A DNA stretch of 50,055 bases from Reyranella massiliensis 521 (GCA_945860205.1 CAMARK010000027.1:1-50055); one strand, 5' to 3'. Positions 17,047 to 26,268 are shown, numbered from the stretch's first letter. A program made the numbers and translations. The notes: a model not told the origin generated them from the letters alone.

Positions 17047-17676
17047 CTAGTCAGTCTCTTTATAAGACTGATGATTTAGGCCGGCGATGGGCAGCCGCCA
17101 GCCCCGATAGATCGACATGAGACGCAGAAATAGGCACAGGGCCGCCCCGAAAAGAGCCGTCGGGAGGGTGGGCAGGCCCATCCAGAAGCCCAGGGTAATC
17201 GAGCCGGAGCCGGCCAGGGCGGCCACCGCATAGAGTTCCGAGCGGAGAACCGTCGGAACCTGCAGGGTGAGCAGGTCACGAGCCACGCCACCACCGATGC
17301 AGGTGATCATACCCATCATCGCCGCCATCATGGGGGTAAGGCCGTAGGCCAGTGCCTTCTCGGTGCCGGTCACGGCGAAGAGGCAGAGGCCCGCCGCATC
17401 GAACAGCAGGACCGGGGTTTTGAGGCGGGCAATCGTGTCCGAGGCGAAGAAGCCCAGCAGTCCGGCTGCAACGGCGGCTGCCAGATAGCGCCAGTCGGCG
17501 ATGGCGGCCGGCGGCACGGCGCCGATCAGCAGGTCGCGGGCGATGCCGCCCGCGACGGCCGCCACCCAGGCGACCACCAGCACGCCGAACAGGTCGAGCC
17601 GACGACGAACACCGCGGGTGGCGCCGCTGATGGCGAACACGAACGTGGCGGCGAGGTCCATCGCGTCGAACAGCAT
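17047..17676 (-). CDS. Trimeric intracellular cation (TRIC/UPF0126) channel family protein
   Basis: A seven-helix inner-membrane protein of 209 residues made of two internal repeats, each with the family's glycine-rich kink motif: 'AGGIARDLLIG' near residues 42-52 and 'GGGVARDLL' near 128-136. Prokaryotic TRIC homologues conduct potassium or related cations; physiological roles are poorly known. The start is ATG at 17676; a second in-frame ATG lies five codons later. A small 7-base inverted repeat (17051-17057 with 17065-17071) overlaps the last codons and is probably only coding sequence. Confidence 0.9.
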   Translation of the reverse strand: MLFDAMDLAATFVFAISGATRGVRRRLDLFGVLVVAWVAAVAGGIARDLLIGAVPPAAIADWRYLAAAVAAGLLGFFASDTIARLKTPVLLFDAAGLCLFAVTGTEKALAYGLTPMMAAMMGMITCIGGGVARDLLTLQVPTVLRSELYAVAALAGSGSITLGFWMGLPTLPTALFGAALCLFLRLMSIYRGWRLPIAGLNHQSYKETD

Positions 17677-17741
17677 CGCATCGACAATACATGGATTGCC
17701 GTTGCCTGCCGAGATGGCAGAGTGCGGCCGGGGGAGTAAGA

Positions 17742-18413
17742 ATGGCCCAGCGTTCTTTTCGAGATTGGCGGATCTACCGCTTCGTCACCGGCCGACGGCG
17801 TCTGTTGCTGTCGTTTGCCGCCGGGCTGGTGCTGTTTTCGCTTCTTCCCGGGTGGATCCGGCCGCCGACCCGCCTGATCTTGGCCTGGGATTTGACGGCG
17901 GTGATCTACATCGCGGCGACCTTGTGGATGTTCGTGCATTCCACGGTCGACACGTGTCGCAGTCGCGCGGCGCTCTACGACGAAGGCGACTGGATCATCC
18001 TGTTGCTGGTGATCGCCAGCGCAGGTGCGAGCTTCGTTGCCATCTTCGCCGAACTGCCGGGGCTCAAGCAGCCGGAGCATTCGGTGACCGTGGCCCTCAT
18101 CATCACGGGTGCGACGGTGGCACTTTCGTGGACCTTTACCCACACGGTCTTCACGTTGCACTACGCCAACGTCTATTACCGGGAAGGCGACGACGCGCCG
18201 GGTGGCCTCGAGTTTCCCGGCGATCGCGAGCCGGACTATCGCGACTTCCTCTACTATTCCTTCGTCATCGGCTGCGCGGCGCAGACCGGCGACGTCGCCA
18301 CGACCTCCGTCGCCATGCGTTACCTCAGCCTCGTGCACGGCATCGTGGCCTTCACCTTCAACACCGCCATCCTCGCGCTGACGATCAACGTCGGCGCCAG
18401 CCTGTTGTCCTGA
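17742..18413 (+). CDS. DUF1345 domain-containing membrane protein
   Basis: A predicted inner-membrane protein of 223 residues, function unknown. It matches the DUF1345 pattern: an N-terminal Arg-rich stretch, five or so hydrophobic helices, 'TVDTCRSRAALYDEGDW' after the second helix, 'HYANVYYRE' around residue 143, and the conserved 'DFLYYSFVIGCAAQTGDV' segment. The ATG at 17742 follows a GGGGGAG ribosome-binding site; an in-frame ATG at 17691 gives a poor extension. It is divergent from the TRIC gene across 65 bases. Confidence 0.88.
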   Translation: MAQRSFRDWRIYRFVTGRRRLLLSFAAGLVLFSLLPGWIRPPTRLILAWDLTAVIYIAATLWMFVHSTVDTCRSRAALYDEGDWIILLLVIASAGASFVAIFAELPGLKQPEHSVTVALIITGATVALSWTFTHTVFTLHYANVYYREGDDAPGGLEFPGDREPDYRDFLYYSFVIGCAAQTGDVATTSVAMRYLSLVHGIVAFTFNTAILALTINVGASLLS

Positions 18414-18420
18414 GTCCTTC

Positions 18421-18903
18421 GTGAAGCGCAGTCGCACCGTCGAGCTCGTCGGTCTCGCCCTGTTCGTGGGCCTCTGCCTCGGCATCGGGGCGCTCGGCGC
18501 CGCCGTCACCGCAACCAGCGTCAAGACCTGGTATGCGGAGCTCGCCAAGCCTTCCTTCAATCCACCCAATGCCGTGTTCGGCCCGGTGTGGACCGCGCTT
18601 TACGTCCTGATGGCGATCGCTGCCTGGCGGGTATGGCGCAGCGCCGATCGCGAAACCGCGCGGGGGCCGTTGACGCTGTTTGCGCTCCAGCTTGCGCTAA
18701 ATCTCGGCTGGAGCGTGGCCTTCTTCGGCCTGCAGCGGATCGGCCCGTCGGTCGCGGTCATCCTGGTGCTCGAACTGGCCGTGGTGGCGACGGCGCTGGC
18801 ATTCCGTCCCATCGACAGGATCGCGGCGTGGCTCCTCGTGCCCTACGTGGCGTGGGTCGGCTTCGCGACAATTCTCAACATAGCAATCTGGCGCCTGAAT
18901 TAA
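18421..18903 (+). CDS. TspO/MBR family tryptophan-rich sensory protein
   Basis: A five-helix membrane protein of 160 residues in the TspO/translocator-protein family, which binds tetrapyrroles and modulates stress and pigment responses in alphaproteobacteria. The conserved 'WYAELAKPSFNPPNAVFGPVW' region is near residues 38-58 and 'LNLGWSVAFFGLQ' around 97-109. The start is GTG at 18421, 7 bases after the preceding stop, with no clear Shine-Dalgarno, so translation may be coupled to DUF1345. No carotenoid or photosynthesis gene is nearby. Confidence 0.92.
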   Translation: MKRSRTVELVGLALFVGLCLGIGALGAAVTATSVKTWYAELAKPSFNPPNAVFGPVWTALYVLMAIAAWRVWRSADRETARGPLTLFALQLALNLGWSVAFFGLQRIGPSVAVILVLELAVVATALAFRPIDRIAAWLLVPYVAWVGFATILNIAIWRLN

Positions 18904-19361
18904 CCTCTCGCCGCGGCGGGCCCAACTTTTCGATTTTGGCCCAACTCGACACACAGAAATTTGGCTCTCCGCACGCCGGAAAGCCAATAGATCCGGGATT
19001 TTCCCCGCCTCATCGGGCCCACCTGAAACGCCAGTGTGTTGGGCCCCGAACTGTGCCCGGATCTGTCTCCCGACCCGGCGCATCCTGTCTGTCCACGGTT
19101 CGCGGCGTGGCTCTTTGCCTGTTGGTGCCGGCACTGCCAGCACGAAGCCCTCAGCACGAAACCCTTTGGGCTGATTTGGACTGTGTCTCTCCCCAGGTCA
19201 GGACCTGGGGCGGCTGCACCGAGCGCTTGAGTTGCACAAACCCGCGGGCGGCCGCGGGCCGGTCGTGCCGGAAACAAAAAAAGGCCGGCGCAATCCTCGC
19301 CAGCATGCCAGAAATATAGCCAAAAACCTGCTGAAATGTCAACTATTTCTGAATCCGCTCG
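18904..19361 (+). other. Gene-free stretch of 458 bases
   Basis: No frame here looks like a protein; the longest (minus strand, about 125 codons) has no recognisable domain and no ribosome-binding site. Structures seen are a 20-base palindrome at 19191-19210 and an 8-base inverted repeat (CAGAAATA at 19309-19316, TATTTCTG at 19344-19351) just downstream of the stop of the minus-strand MFS gene. The first 130 bases are somewhat AT-richer than neighbouring genes. It may be 3' untranslated sequence between converging genes, a decayed gene or a small RNA locus. Confidence 0.4.
19191..19210. repeat. 20-base palindromic hairpin
   Basis: CCCCAGGT and ACCTGGGG face each other across the 4-base loop CAGG, in the gap between the converging TspO and MFS genes. 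Neither side is followed by a T-run, so it does not look like an intrinsic terminator. It could be a stable RNA stem or a protein-binding palindrome. Confidence 0.4.
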
Positions 19362-20813
19362 CTAGGTCTCGCCGTCGTGCGTGTCGCGGCTGATGGGCGC
19401 GTGTTGGCTGATGGAGTCGCCGTCGTCCTTCCGCAGTTCCATGAAGACGACCGACGACAGGATCGTCATCGCCCCCAGGATGAGGAAAGCCTGCTGCACG
19501 CCGTGGATCATCGCCGACGGATTGGAATGGGCGCCGTAGGGAACGAAAAGGGCGGCGATCAGCGACGCGCCGGCGACGCCGAAGCTGATCGCCAGCTGCT
19601 GGCCGGTAGCGGCGATCGTGCTGGCGCCGCTGGTCTGCGCGCTTGAGACGTCGGCATACACCAGCGTGTTCATGCTGGTGTATTGCATCGACGTGAAGAA
19701 GCCGAGGATGAAAGCCTGGACGACGATCCGCCAGATCGGCGTCTCGCTGCCGACGGTCGCGAAGGACATGATCATGAGGCCGACGATGATCGTGTTGCCG
19801 ACCAGCACGTTGCGGTAGCCCAGGCGCGCCAGGATCGCCGGCATGAAGGTTTTCAGGCCGATCGAGGCCACCGCTTGCGGCAACACCAGCAGGCCCGACT
19901 GGATCGGCGAGAGGCCGAGACCGATCTGGTAGAGCAGCGGGAACAAGAACGGGATGCCGCCCAGGCCAAGGCGGGTGAAGAAGCCACCGGACACCGATGC
20001 CCGGAAGGTCCGGAGCCGGAACAGGCCGAGGTTGAGCAGCGGGAAGGCCGTCAAGGTCGCGCGGATGCCATAGCTTGCGAGCAGGGCCGCAGCGAGGGCG
20101 AGCAGGCCGAGCATCTCGGGCCCGCTCAGCGTGTTTTCGCCGAAGACTTCGAGGACATAGGACAGCAGGGCGATGCCGCCACCGAACATCACCAGGCCGG
20201 CGACGTCGAGTGGATGGGTTTTCTGTTCGCGAAAATCCGGCAGATGGCGCCGGACAAAGTAGAGGCCGAGCAGTCCGACGGGGATGTTGACGAAGAACAC
20301 CACGCTCCAGTGCAGGTAGGTGATGATGAGACCGCCCGCGATGGGGCCGACCATGGGCCCGACCAGGCTGGGGATGGCGACGAAGCTCATGGCGCGGACG
20401 AGGTCGGCCTTGTCGTAGGTGCGCGCGAGCGTCATGCGGCCAACCGGCATCATCATGGCGCCGCCCGCGCCCTGCAGGACGCGGCAGGCGACCAGCATGT
20501 CGATGCTGGTCGACAGGCCGCAGAGCACGGAGCCCACCGTAAACAGGCCGATGGCGGTGGCGAAGACCGCGCGCGTGCCGAACCGGTCGGCCATCCAGCC
20601 GCTGATGGGAATGAAGACGGCCAGGCTCAGCGTATAGCTCGCCAGCACCGACTTCACGCTGAGGGGCGTCACGTCCATGGCCTTGGCGATGGCCGGCACG
20701 GCGGTATTCAAGATCGTCGTGTCGAGCGACTGCATGAAGAACGCCACCGCCACGAGCCACGGCAGGAGTCGCTTGGTGGCATCGTCCGGCCCGGCAGAGG
20801 GCGTTGCTGTCAT
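19362..20813 (-). CDS. MFS transporter, DHA2 (EmrB/QacA) drug-efflux family
   Basis: Proton-driven inner-membrane exporter, 483 residues from the ATG at 20813 (in-frame ATGs at 20831 and 20864 would add 6 or 17 residues; none has a convincing ribosome-binding site). It shows the DHA2 start 'PWLVAVAFFMQSLDTTIL', the MFS loop motif 'GWMADRFGTR', and 'RVLQGAGGAMMMPVGR' in helix 4; hydrophobicity suggests 14 helices. No membrane-fusion partner gene is adjacent, so it probably acts alone. Substrates cannot be predicted. Confidence 0.9.
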   Translation of the reverse strand: MTATPSAGPDDATKRLLPWLVAVAFFMQSLDTTILNTAVPAIAKAMDVTPLSVKSVLASYTLSLAVFIPISGWMADRFGTRAVFATAIGLFTVGSVLCGLSTSIDMLVACRVLQGAGGAMMMPVGRMTLARTYDKADLVRAMSFVAIPSLVGPMVGPIAGGLIITYLHWSVVFFVNIPVGLLGLYFVRRHLPDFREQKTHPLDVAGLVMFGGGIALLSYVLEVFGENTLSGPEMLGLLALAAALLASYGIRATLTAFPLLNLGLFRLRTFRASVSGGFFTRLGLGGIPFLFPLLYQIGLGLSPIQSGLLVLPQAVASIGLKTFMPAILARLGYRNVLVGNTIIVGLMIMSFATVGSETPIWRIVVQAFILGFFTSMQYTSMNTLVYADVSSAQTSGASTIAATGQQLAISFGVAGASLIAALFVPYGAHSNPSAMIHGVQQAFLILGAMTILSSVVFMELRKDDGDSISQHAPISRDTHDGET

Positions 20814-20907
20814 GCATGGCACTGTGGCCATGCATATCTGCCCGTTCAATCGCAAATGATGCACGACGCCGGCCTCGTGCGGTAATGTCCGGCATCAGGG
20901 GATTGTC

Positions 20908-21912
20908 ATGCGCCGCAGAATAATCGTCACGGGCCTTGCCGCCGCGGCCGTCGTCTTTTCCACCGCGTCACCGTCCTTCGGCCAGGCGGATCCGCTGCCC
21001 TCGTGGAACGATGGACCGACAAAGAGGGCGATCCTCGATTTCGTCGCCCGCACCACCACTTCAGGCGGTCGCGATTTCGTGCCGGTCCCCGAGCGCATCG
21101 CCACGTTCGACAACGACGGCACGCTGTGGACCGAGCAGCCGGTCTATTTCCAGGTCGCCTTTGCCTTCGATCAGGTGAAGAAGCTGGCGCCGCAGCGTCC
21201 GGAATGGAAGACGCTGGAGCCCTTCAAGTCGGTCCTGGCGGACGATAGGGCAGCGCTTGCCGCCATGGGCGAGAAGGGCTTGCTCGAGATCATGGCGGCG
21301 ACCCATACCGGCCTCACGACCGCGGAGTTCACCAAGGCGGTCAATGACTGGATCGCGACGGCGCGTCATCCGCGCTTCAATCGTCCCTACACCGATCTTG
21401 TCTACCAGCCGATGCTCGAACTGTTGGGTTACCTGCGCGGCAACCAGTTCAAGACCTTCATCGTCTCCGGCGGCGGCATCGAATTCATGCGGCCGTGGAC
21501 GGAGCAGATCTACGGCATCCCGCCGGAACAGGTGGTGGGCTCCTCCGGTGTCACCAAATTCGTCCTGCAGCCCGACGGCGTGCCGGTGCTGATGAAGGAG
21601 CCCAAGGTCGAGTTCGTCGACGACGGGCCGGGCAAGCCGGTCGGCATCAACCATTTCATCGGGCGGCGGCCGGTCTTGGCCTTCGGCAATTCCGACGGCG
21701 ACCAGCAGATGCTGGAATGGACCGCAGCCGGGACGGGCGCGCGCTTCATGGGCCTCGTTCATCATACCGACGCGGTGCGCGAATACGCCTACGACCGGCA
21801 ATCCCATATCGGCAAGCTGGACAAGGCGTGGGACGAAGCGGTCCGCCGTAAATGGGCCATTGTCGATATGAAGAACGACTGGAAGATCATCTATCCGTTC
21901 GAGCTGAAATGA
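20908..21912 (+). CDS. Exported HAD-superfamily hydrolase
   Basis: A 334-residue predicted periplasmic phosphatase-like protein. A signal peptide covers about residues 1-25 (two Arg then a hydrophobic VTGLAAAAVVF core, cleavage near SFGQA). The catalytic HAD motif FDNDGT lies at residues 67-72, with D68 as nucleophile and D70 as acid/base; motif II is the serine in 'TFIVSGGG', and the later 'LAFGNSDGDQQML' carries the metal-binding aspartates. All core residues are intact, so activity is likely. Substrate unknown. It sits alone between the MFS and LysR genes. Confidence 0.88.
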   Translation: MRRRIIVTGLAAAAVVFSTASPSFGQADPLPSWNDGPTKRAILDFVARTTTSGGRDFVPVPERIATFDNDGTLWTEQPVYFQVAFAFDQVKKLAPQRPEWKTLEPFKSVLADDRAALAAMGEKGLLEIMAATHTGLTTAEFTKAVNDWIATARHPRFNRPYTDLVYQPMLELLGYLRGNQFKTFIVSGGGIEFMRPWTEQIYGIPPEQVVGSSGVTKFVLQPDGVPVLMKEPKVEFVDDGPGKPVGINHFIGRRPVLAFGNSDGDQQMLEWTAAGTGARFMGLVHHTDAVREYAYDRQSHIGKLDKAWDEAVRRKWAIVDMKNDWKIIYPFELK

Positions 21913-21925
21913 ACGTCGAGCCTAT

Positions 21926-22858
21926 TCAGGAACGCTCGATTGCCCGCATGCGCTTGCGGATGAGGCCAATGAACGCGCGCGCCGCAGGCGGCAGCGTGCG
22001 CTCGCGCTTGTAGGCGACGCCCATCTCGGCGACCGGCCGCCTGCTCCGCCACGGCAGATCGAGAATAGCCAGACGGTTGGCGGCGATGCCGTCCTCGATC
22101 TGGCTCAGATGGCCGAGGCTGACGGCGTCGGTACCGGACACGATCTCCAGACCCAGGCGGAACGACGAGACGGCGATCGACGGCAGGATGTCGCCCGTCG
22201 CCGGATCTACCGTGAAGCCGGGATCGATATCCTCGACCAGCGCGACTTTCTCCCGCGACATGCTGGAGAAGACGAAGGGATAGAGCCGAACGTCTCCTGG
22301 ACGCAGAGACGCCTTCTTCAGGAGCGGGTGGCCGGCCCGGCAGTAGTAGACCCCTTCCAGCTTGCCGAGCGGCTCGACGCGGAGCGACGGCACGCCGCGC
22401 AAGGCTGCGATGTCGAGGACCGCGAAATCGACCCGATCCGTCATCAGCATCGAGAGCGCCGCTGTCCATTCGCGCTCAAGCAGCTCCAGACGAACCGAGG
22501 GGTTGGCCTTGATCATCTCGATCGCCGCCGGCCGGACTGCGATGTCGTGGACATAGACGCCCGCCGCGACGCGCAGGCGTCCGCCCCGCCCGTCGCGCAC
22601 CATCTGCAGGCTGTTGGAGATCGCCGCGGCCCGTGAAACGAGCTCGTCGGCCATCTTGAGCACGTCGTCGCCCGCCGGCGTCGCCATGACATCGCGGCGC
22701 GACCGCTCGAAGACACGCAACCCGAGCTGCTTTTCGAGGGTCGCGATGTTACGGCTGAGCGTCGGCTGGCTAATATGCAACGCTGCCGCCGCCCGGCCGA
22801 AGTGACGGTGCTTGGCCAGGACGACGGCGTATTGCAGCAGCTTGAGGTCGATTTCCAT
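21926..22858 (-). CDS. LysR-family transcriptional regulator
   Basis: A 310-residue LysR-type regulator. The N-terminal winged helix-turn-helix spans residues 1-60 (AAAALHISQPTLSRNIATLE, the recognition helix region), followed by a linker helix and the two-lobed effector domain. It is transcribed away from the sulfatase gene with 86 bases between start codons, the standard LysR layout for controlling a divergent operon. The likely target is therefore the sulfatase-TAXI-FGE set. The ligand could be a sulfated compound or its product; this is inference from position. Confidence 0.92.
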   Translation of the reverse strand: MEIDLKLLQYAVVLAKHRHFGRAAAALHISQPTLSRNIATLEKQLGLRVFERSRRDVMATPAGDDVLKMADELVSRAAAISNSLQMVRDGRGGRLRVAAGVYVHDIAVRPAAIEMIKANPSVRLELLEREWTAALSMLMTDRVDFAVLDIAALRGVPSLRVEPLGKLEGVYYCRAGHPLLKKASLRPGDVRLYPFVFSSMSREKVALVEDIDPGFTVDPATGDILPSIAVSSFRLGLEIVSGTDAVSLGHLSQIEDGIAANRLAILDLPWRSRRPVAEMGVAYKRERTLPPAARAFIGLIRKRMRAIERS

Positions 22859-22944
22859 ACGCGAACTGTATCGTCCGGCCCATTGTTTTGCATCGCCGTC
22901 TGGACGAGTTTCAGCCCCATTTCGTGAGATTTAGGAGCAAACCG

Positions 22945-24549
22945 ATGACCAAGGGCAAATTCGGCCGTCTGCTGTCGGCAGCGGCACTCCTCGTCGGCAT
23001 GTCGGGCGGCGTCATGCCGGCAAGCGCGCAGACGCCGGCCAAACTCAACATCCTCGTCATTTTCGGCGACGACATCGGGCTCTGGAACATCAGCGCCTAC
23101 AACCGCGGCATGATGGGCTATCGCACGCCCAACATCGACCGGATCGCCCGCGAAGGCGCGATCTTCACCGACTACTACGGCCAGCAGTCCTGCACGGCGG
23201 GACGCGCGGCCTTCATCACCGGCCAGTCGCCGATCCGTACCGGTCTCCTGAAAGTCGGCCTCCCCGGCGCGCCGGAAGGCCTGTCGGATAAGGACCCGAC
23301 CATCGCCGATCTTCTGAAGCCGCAGGGTTACGTGACCGGCCAGTTCGGCAAGAACCATCTCGGCGACCGCAACGATTTCCTGCCGACCGTGCACGGCTTC
23401 GACGAGTTCTTCGGCAATCTCTACCACCTCAACGCCGAGGAAGAGCCCGAGAACGTCGATTATCCCAAGGATCCGACCTTCAAGGCCCAGTACGGCCCGC
23501 GTGGCGTCATGAAGTGCGTCGCCACGGCGACCGAGACGCCGGGCGAGGATCCGCGCTTCGGCAAGTGGGGCAAACAGAAGTGCGAGGACACCGGCCCGCT
23601 CACCAAGAAGCGCATGGAAACGGTGGACGAGGAGTTCATCAATGCGTCGCTCGACTTCATCGACCGCGCCAACCGCGACAGGAAGCCGTTCTTCGTCTGG
23701 GCCAATTCCAGCCGCATGCACATCTGGACACGCCTGAAGCCCGCCTCCGAGGGCAAGACCGGCCTCGGCGTCTACGCCGACGGCATGGTCGAGCACGACG
23801 GCATGGTCGGCCAGCTCCTGAAGAAGCTCGACGACCTCAAGATCGCCGACAACACCATCGTGATCTACACCACCGACAACGGCGCCGAGGTCATGAGCTG
23901 GCCCGACGGCGGCACCACGCCGTTCCGCGGCGAGAAGAACACCAACTGGGAGGGCGGCTATCGCGTCCCCGCCATGGTGCGCTGGCCGGGCCTGGTGAAG
24001 CCCGGCACCGAGATCAACGAGGTGTTCTCGTCCGAAGACTGGATGCAGACCCTGCTGGCCGCCGTCGGCGAGACCGATCTCAAGGCCAAGCTGATGCGCG
24101 GCGCCAGCTTCGGCGCCAAGAGCTTCAAGGTCCATCTCGACGGCTACGATCAGCGCGAGCTGCTGAAGAACGGCACGGGCAGCGCGCGCAAGGAGTTCTT
24201 CTACTGGACCGACGACGGCGGCCTGGCGGGACTGCGCTACGACAAGTGGAAACTCGCCTTCATGGAACAGCGTAGCCACGGCTTCGACGTCTGGCAGGAC
24301 CCGATGGTGACCTTGCGCGTGCCCAAGCTGTTCGACCTCAAGGCCGATCCGTTCGAACGCGCCGACAAGGAAGGCATGGGCTACGGCCGTTGGCGCATCG
24401 ATCGCGTGTTTCTGCTGGTGCCGGCGCAGGCCTTCGTCGGCCGCTTCCTCCAGACCCTGGCCGAGTTCCCGCCGCGCCAGAAGCCGGGCTCGTTCAACCT
24501 GCAGGGCGTGCTCGACAAGCTGATGTCACCGCCGCAGGGCGTGAACTAG
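22945..24549 (+). CDS. Exported arylsulfatase-type sulfatase
   Basis: A 534-residue type I sulfatase that would hydrolyse sulfate esters in the periplasm. A signal peptide covers about residues 1-28 (cleavage near ASAQ/T). Calcium-binding aspartates are in FGDD (D42, D43). The cysteine converted to formylglycine is C83 in CTAGR (residues 83-87), which fits the relaxed C-x-(P/A)-x-R rule, and 'TDNGAE' appears later near residue 311. The ATG at 22945 has GGAG upstream; the in-frame ATG at 22888 lies in the promoter region. A cysteine-type sulfatase needs an activating enzyme, and one is encoded three genes on. Confidence 0.93.
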   Translation: MTKGKFGRLLSAAALLVGMSGGVMPASAQTPAKLNILVIFGDDIGLWNISAYNRGMMGYRTPNIDRIAREGAIFTDYYGQQSCTAGRAAFITGQSPIRTGLLKVGLPGAPEGLSDKDPTIADLLKPQGYVTGQFGKNHLGDRNDFLPTVHGFDEFFGNLYHLNAEEEPENVDYPKDPTFKAQYGPRGVMKCVATATETPGEDPRFGKWGKQKCEDTGPLTKKRMETVDEEFINASLDFIDRANRDRKPFFVWANSSRMHIWTRLKPASEGKTGLGVYADGMVEHDGMVGQLLKKLDDLKIADNTIVIYTTDNGAEVMSWPDGGTTPFRGEKNTNWEGGYRVPAMVRWPGLVKPGTEINEVFSSEDWMQTLLAAVGETDLKAKLMRGASFGAKSFKVHLDGYDQRELLKNGTGSARKEFFYWTDDGGLAGLRYDKWKLAFMEQRSHGFDVWQDPMVTLRVPKLFDLKADPFERADKEGMGYGRWRIDRVFLLVPAQAFVGRFLQTLAEFPPRQKPGSFNLQGVLDKLMSPPQGVN

Positions 24550-24579
24550 GAAGCTGCGAACCGTCCCGGGAGGAACGAC

Positions 24580-24951
24580 ATGAAAGCCAAGACTGTCACG
24601 GCGTCCCTGATCGGCATCCTGGCAACGGCTGCCGCCGTGGGAGCAAATGCCCAGAACGCGCCTATCGAGTTTCGCGTCGTCGCCGCCAAGGGCAATCCGT
24701 CAGGCTGCGTCAGCCTTGATGCCTCGCTGTCTCGCGTGCACACGATCACCCTCGCGGGCGACAAGGCCATGCTCAAGTCGTCCGGAGGTATCAACGACAC
24801 GCTGAAACAGACGGCGCCCATGGTCTACAAGACCAGGTTCGGCCTGGGCGGCGTGAACCTCGATGTCGTCGCCGACGCTTCGAAGTCGCCGAGGACCCTG
24901 GAGGTGACAGAAGCATCGCGCGGTTGCCACTGGAACGCCGTAGCACCGTAG
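24580..24951 (+). CDS. Small exported protein of unknown function
   Basis: A 123-residue protein with a clear signal peptide (about residues 1-24: two Lys, hydrophobic LIGILATAAAVGA, cleavage near ANAQ/N). The mature part is about 99 residues, predicted mostly beta, with two cysteines (in SGCVSL and RGCHW) that could form one disulfide. The ribosome-binding site GGGAGGAA is strong. It is 30 bases after the sulfatase and 12 before the TAXI receptor gene, so it is part of the operon. I do not recognise the family; a periplasmic accessory of the sulfatase system is a guess from position. Confidence 0.75.
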   Translation: MKAKTVTASLIGILATAAAVGANAQNAPIEFRVVAAKGNPSGCVSLDASLSRVHTITLAGDKAMLKSSGGINDTLKQTAPMVYKTRFGLGGVNLDVVADASKSPRTLEVTEASRGCHWNAVAP

Positions 24952-24963
24952 GCCGGGACGGCC

Positions 24964-26268
24964 ATGTTGGGAGTGAACCGTAATCACCTGCTTGCCGGAT
25001 TGGCCGCGATCCTCTGCATCGCGGGCCTAGCCTGGATCGCGCTCGACCATTTCGTCCCGGCGCCGCCGAAGAAGATCACGGTCGCGGCTGGCTCGAAGGG
25101 CGGGGCGTACGAATTCTACGCCCGCAAGTATCGCGACATACTTGCCCGCAACCACGTGACGCTCGATATCCGCTCGACCGAGGGCACAGTCGAGAATCTG
25201 AAACTTCTCCAGGATCCGAAATCCGGCGTCAGCGTCGGCTTCGTGCAGGGAGGCGTCTCCAACAGCACCCAGGCGCCGGGCCTCGAGTCGCTGGGCCGCA
25301 TCAACTACCTGGCGTTCTTCATTTTCTGCCGCGCCACCGACTCGTTCGCCGACCTCACTCAACTCAAGGGCAAGCGCATCGCCGTGGGACCGGAATCGAG
25401 CGGCACCAACATGGTGGTGACGAAGATCCTCCGGAGCAACGGCATCACGCCACAGAACGCGACGTTCTTGCCTCTGGGCGGGCGGGCGGCAGTCGACGCC
25501 CTGGATGCAGGGAAAGCCGACGTACTGATCATGGGCAACGTCCTCGAAGCGCCGCTCATCCAGAACCTGCTGCGCGATCCCGGGGTTCGGCTGATAAGCC
25601 TGCCGCGCGTAAAAGCGCTGACCCGGAAATTTCCCTTCCTCACGCGCTTGGAATTGCCGAGCGGCGTGGTCGACTTCGAACGGAACATTCCGGGCGCCGA
25701 CGTGACGCTGATCGGAACCACCAGCTCGGTGCTGGTGCGCGGTGACGTTCATCCGGAAATCATCGGCCTCCTGGCACGGGCATTGGTCGAGGTGAACAGC
25801 GAGCCCGGCGTCTTCCAGCAGTTCGGCGAATTCCCCACCCAGACCGACCCGGAATATCCGATGGCCGAGAGCGCCCATGATTTTTACAAGAACGGGCCAT
25901 CGTTCCTGCAGCGCTATCTGCCGTTCTGGGTCTCCAACTATGCTCGGAGGACACTCGCTATTTTGGTGACGGCCATCGCGATCGTCGTCCCGATCTTCAG
26001 TTACGCGCCCAAGCTGTACCTTTGGTTCCTGCGCCGGCGCATCATCCAACTTTATCGCGAACTCCGGGTCGTCGAACATGGGCTGCAGTCCGGACTGCTG
26101 GAGCCACAAGTGATCGCCCTTGAGGGCGACCTCGAGAGAATCGACCGGGCATCGACTGCCCTTCCGATGAGGCACTCGGACCTCTTCTTCGCGCTGAACG
26201 CCCATATCGGCGTCACTCGGACGCGCCTTCGCGCAATGCGCATCGAGGCGCGCGGCCATCCTGTATAG
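24964..26268 (+). CDS. TAXI-family TRAP solute-binding protein with membrane anchor and cytoplasmic tail
   Basis: A 434-residue protein. An N-terminal hydrophobic helix (about residues 8-30) is followed by a TAXI binding domain: 'ITVAAGSKGGAYEFYARKY', 'KGKRIAVGPESSGTNMV', and the 'GGRAAVDALDAGKADVLIM' region. A second membrane helix near residues 330-356 is followed by a basic RRR and a tail of about 74 residues rich in charged helices. TAXI receptors normally work with DctQM-type membrane subunits; none is present. The tail suggests a tethered receptor with a cytoplasmic helical part. Confidence 0.85.
   Translation: MLGVNRNHLLAGLAAILCIAGLAWIALDHFVPAPPKKITVAAGSKGGAYEFYARKYRDILARNHVTLDIRSTEGTVENLKLLQDPKSGVSVGFVQGGVSNSTQAPGLESLGRINYLAFFIFCRATDSFADLTQLKGKRIAVGPESSGTNMVVTKILRSNGITPQNATFLPLGGRAAVDALDAGKADVLIMGNVLEAPLIQNLLRDPGVRLISLPRVKALTRKFPFLTRLELPSGVVDFERNIPGADVTLIGTTSSVLVRGDVHPEIIGLLARALVEVNSEPGVFQQFGEFPTQTDPEYPMAESAHDFYKNGPSFLQRYLPFWVSNYARRTLAILVTAIAIVVPIFSYAPKLYLWFLRRRIIQLYRELRVVEHGLQSGLLEPQVIALEGDLERIDRASTALPMRHSDLFFALNAHIGVTRTRLRAMRIEARGHPV

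Noticed and set aside
17051-17071. TCAGTCT/AGACTGA inverted repeat
   Set aside because: A short stem without a T-run lying just inside the TRIC stop codon; it cannot be separated from coding sequence.
17030-17075. tRNA-like segment (GGGGACTCGAATCT followed by a small stem)
   Set aside because: No complete cloverleaf can be drawn and it overlaps the TRIC gene's 3' end.
18900-19277. 125-codon minus-strand frame in the gene-free region
   Set aside because: No ribosome-binding site, no recognisable domain and an Arg/Cys-rich composition typical of non-coding GC-rich DNA.
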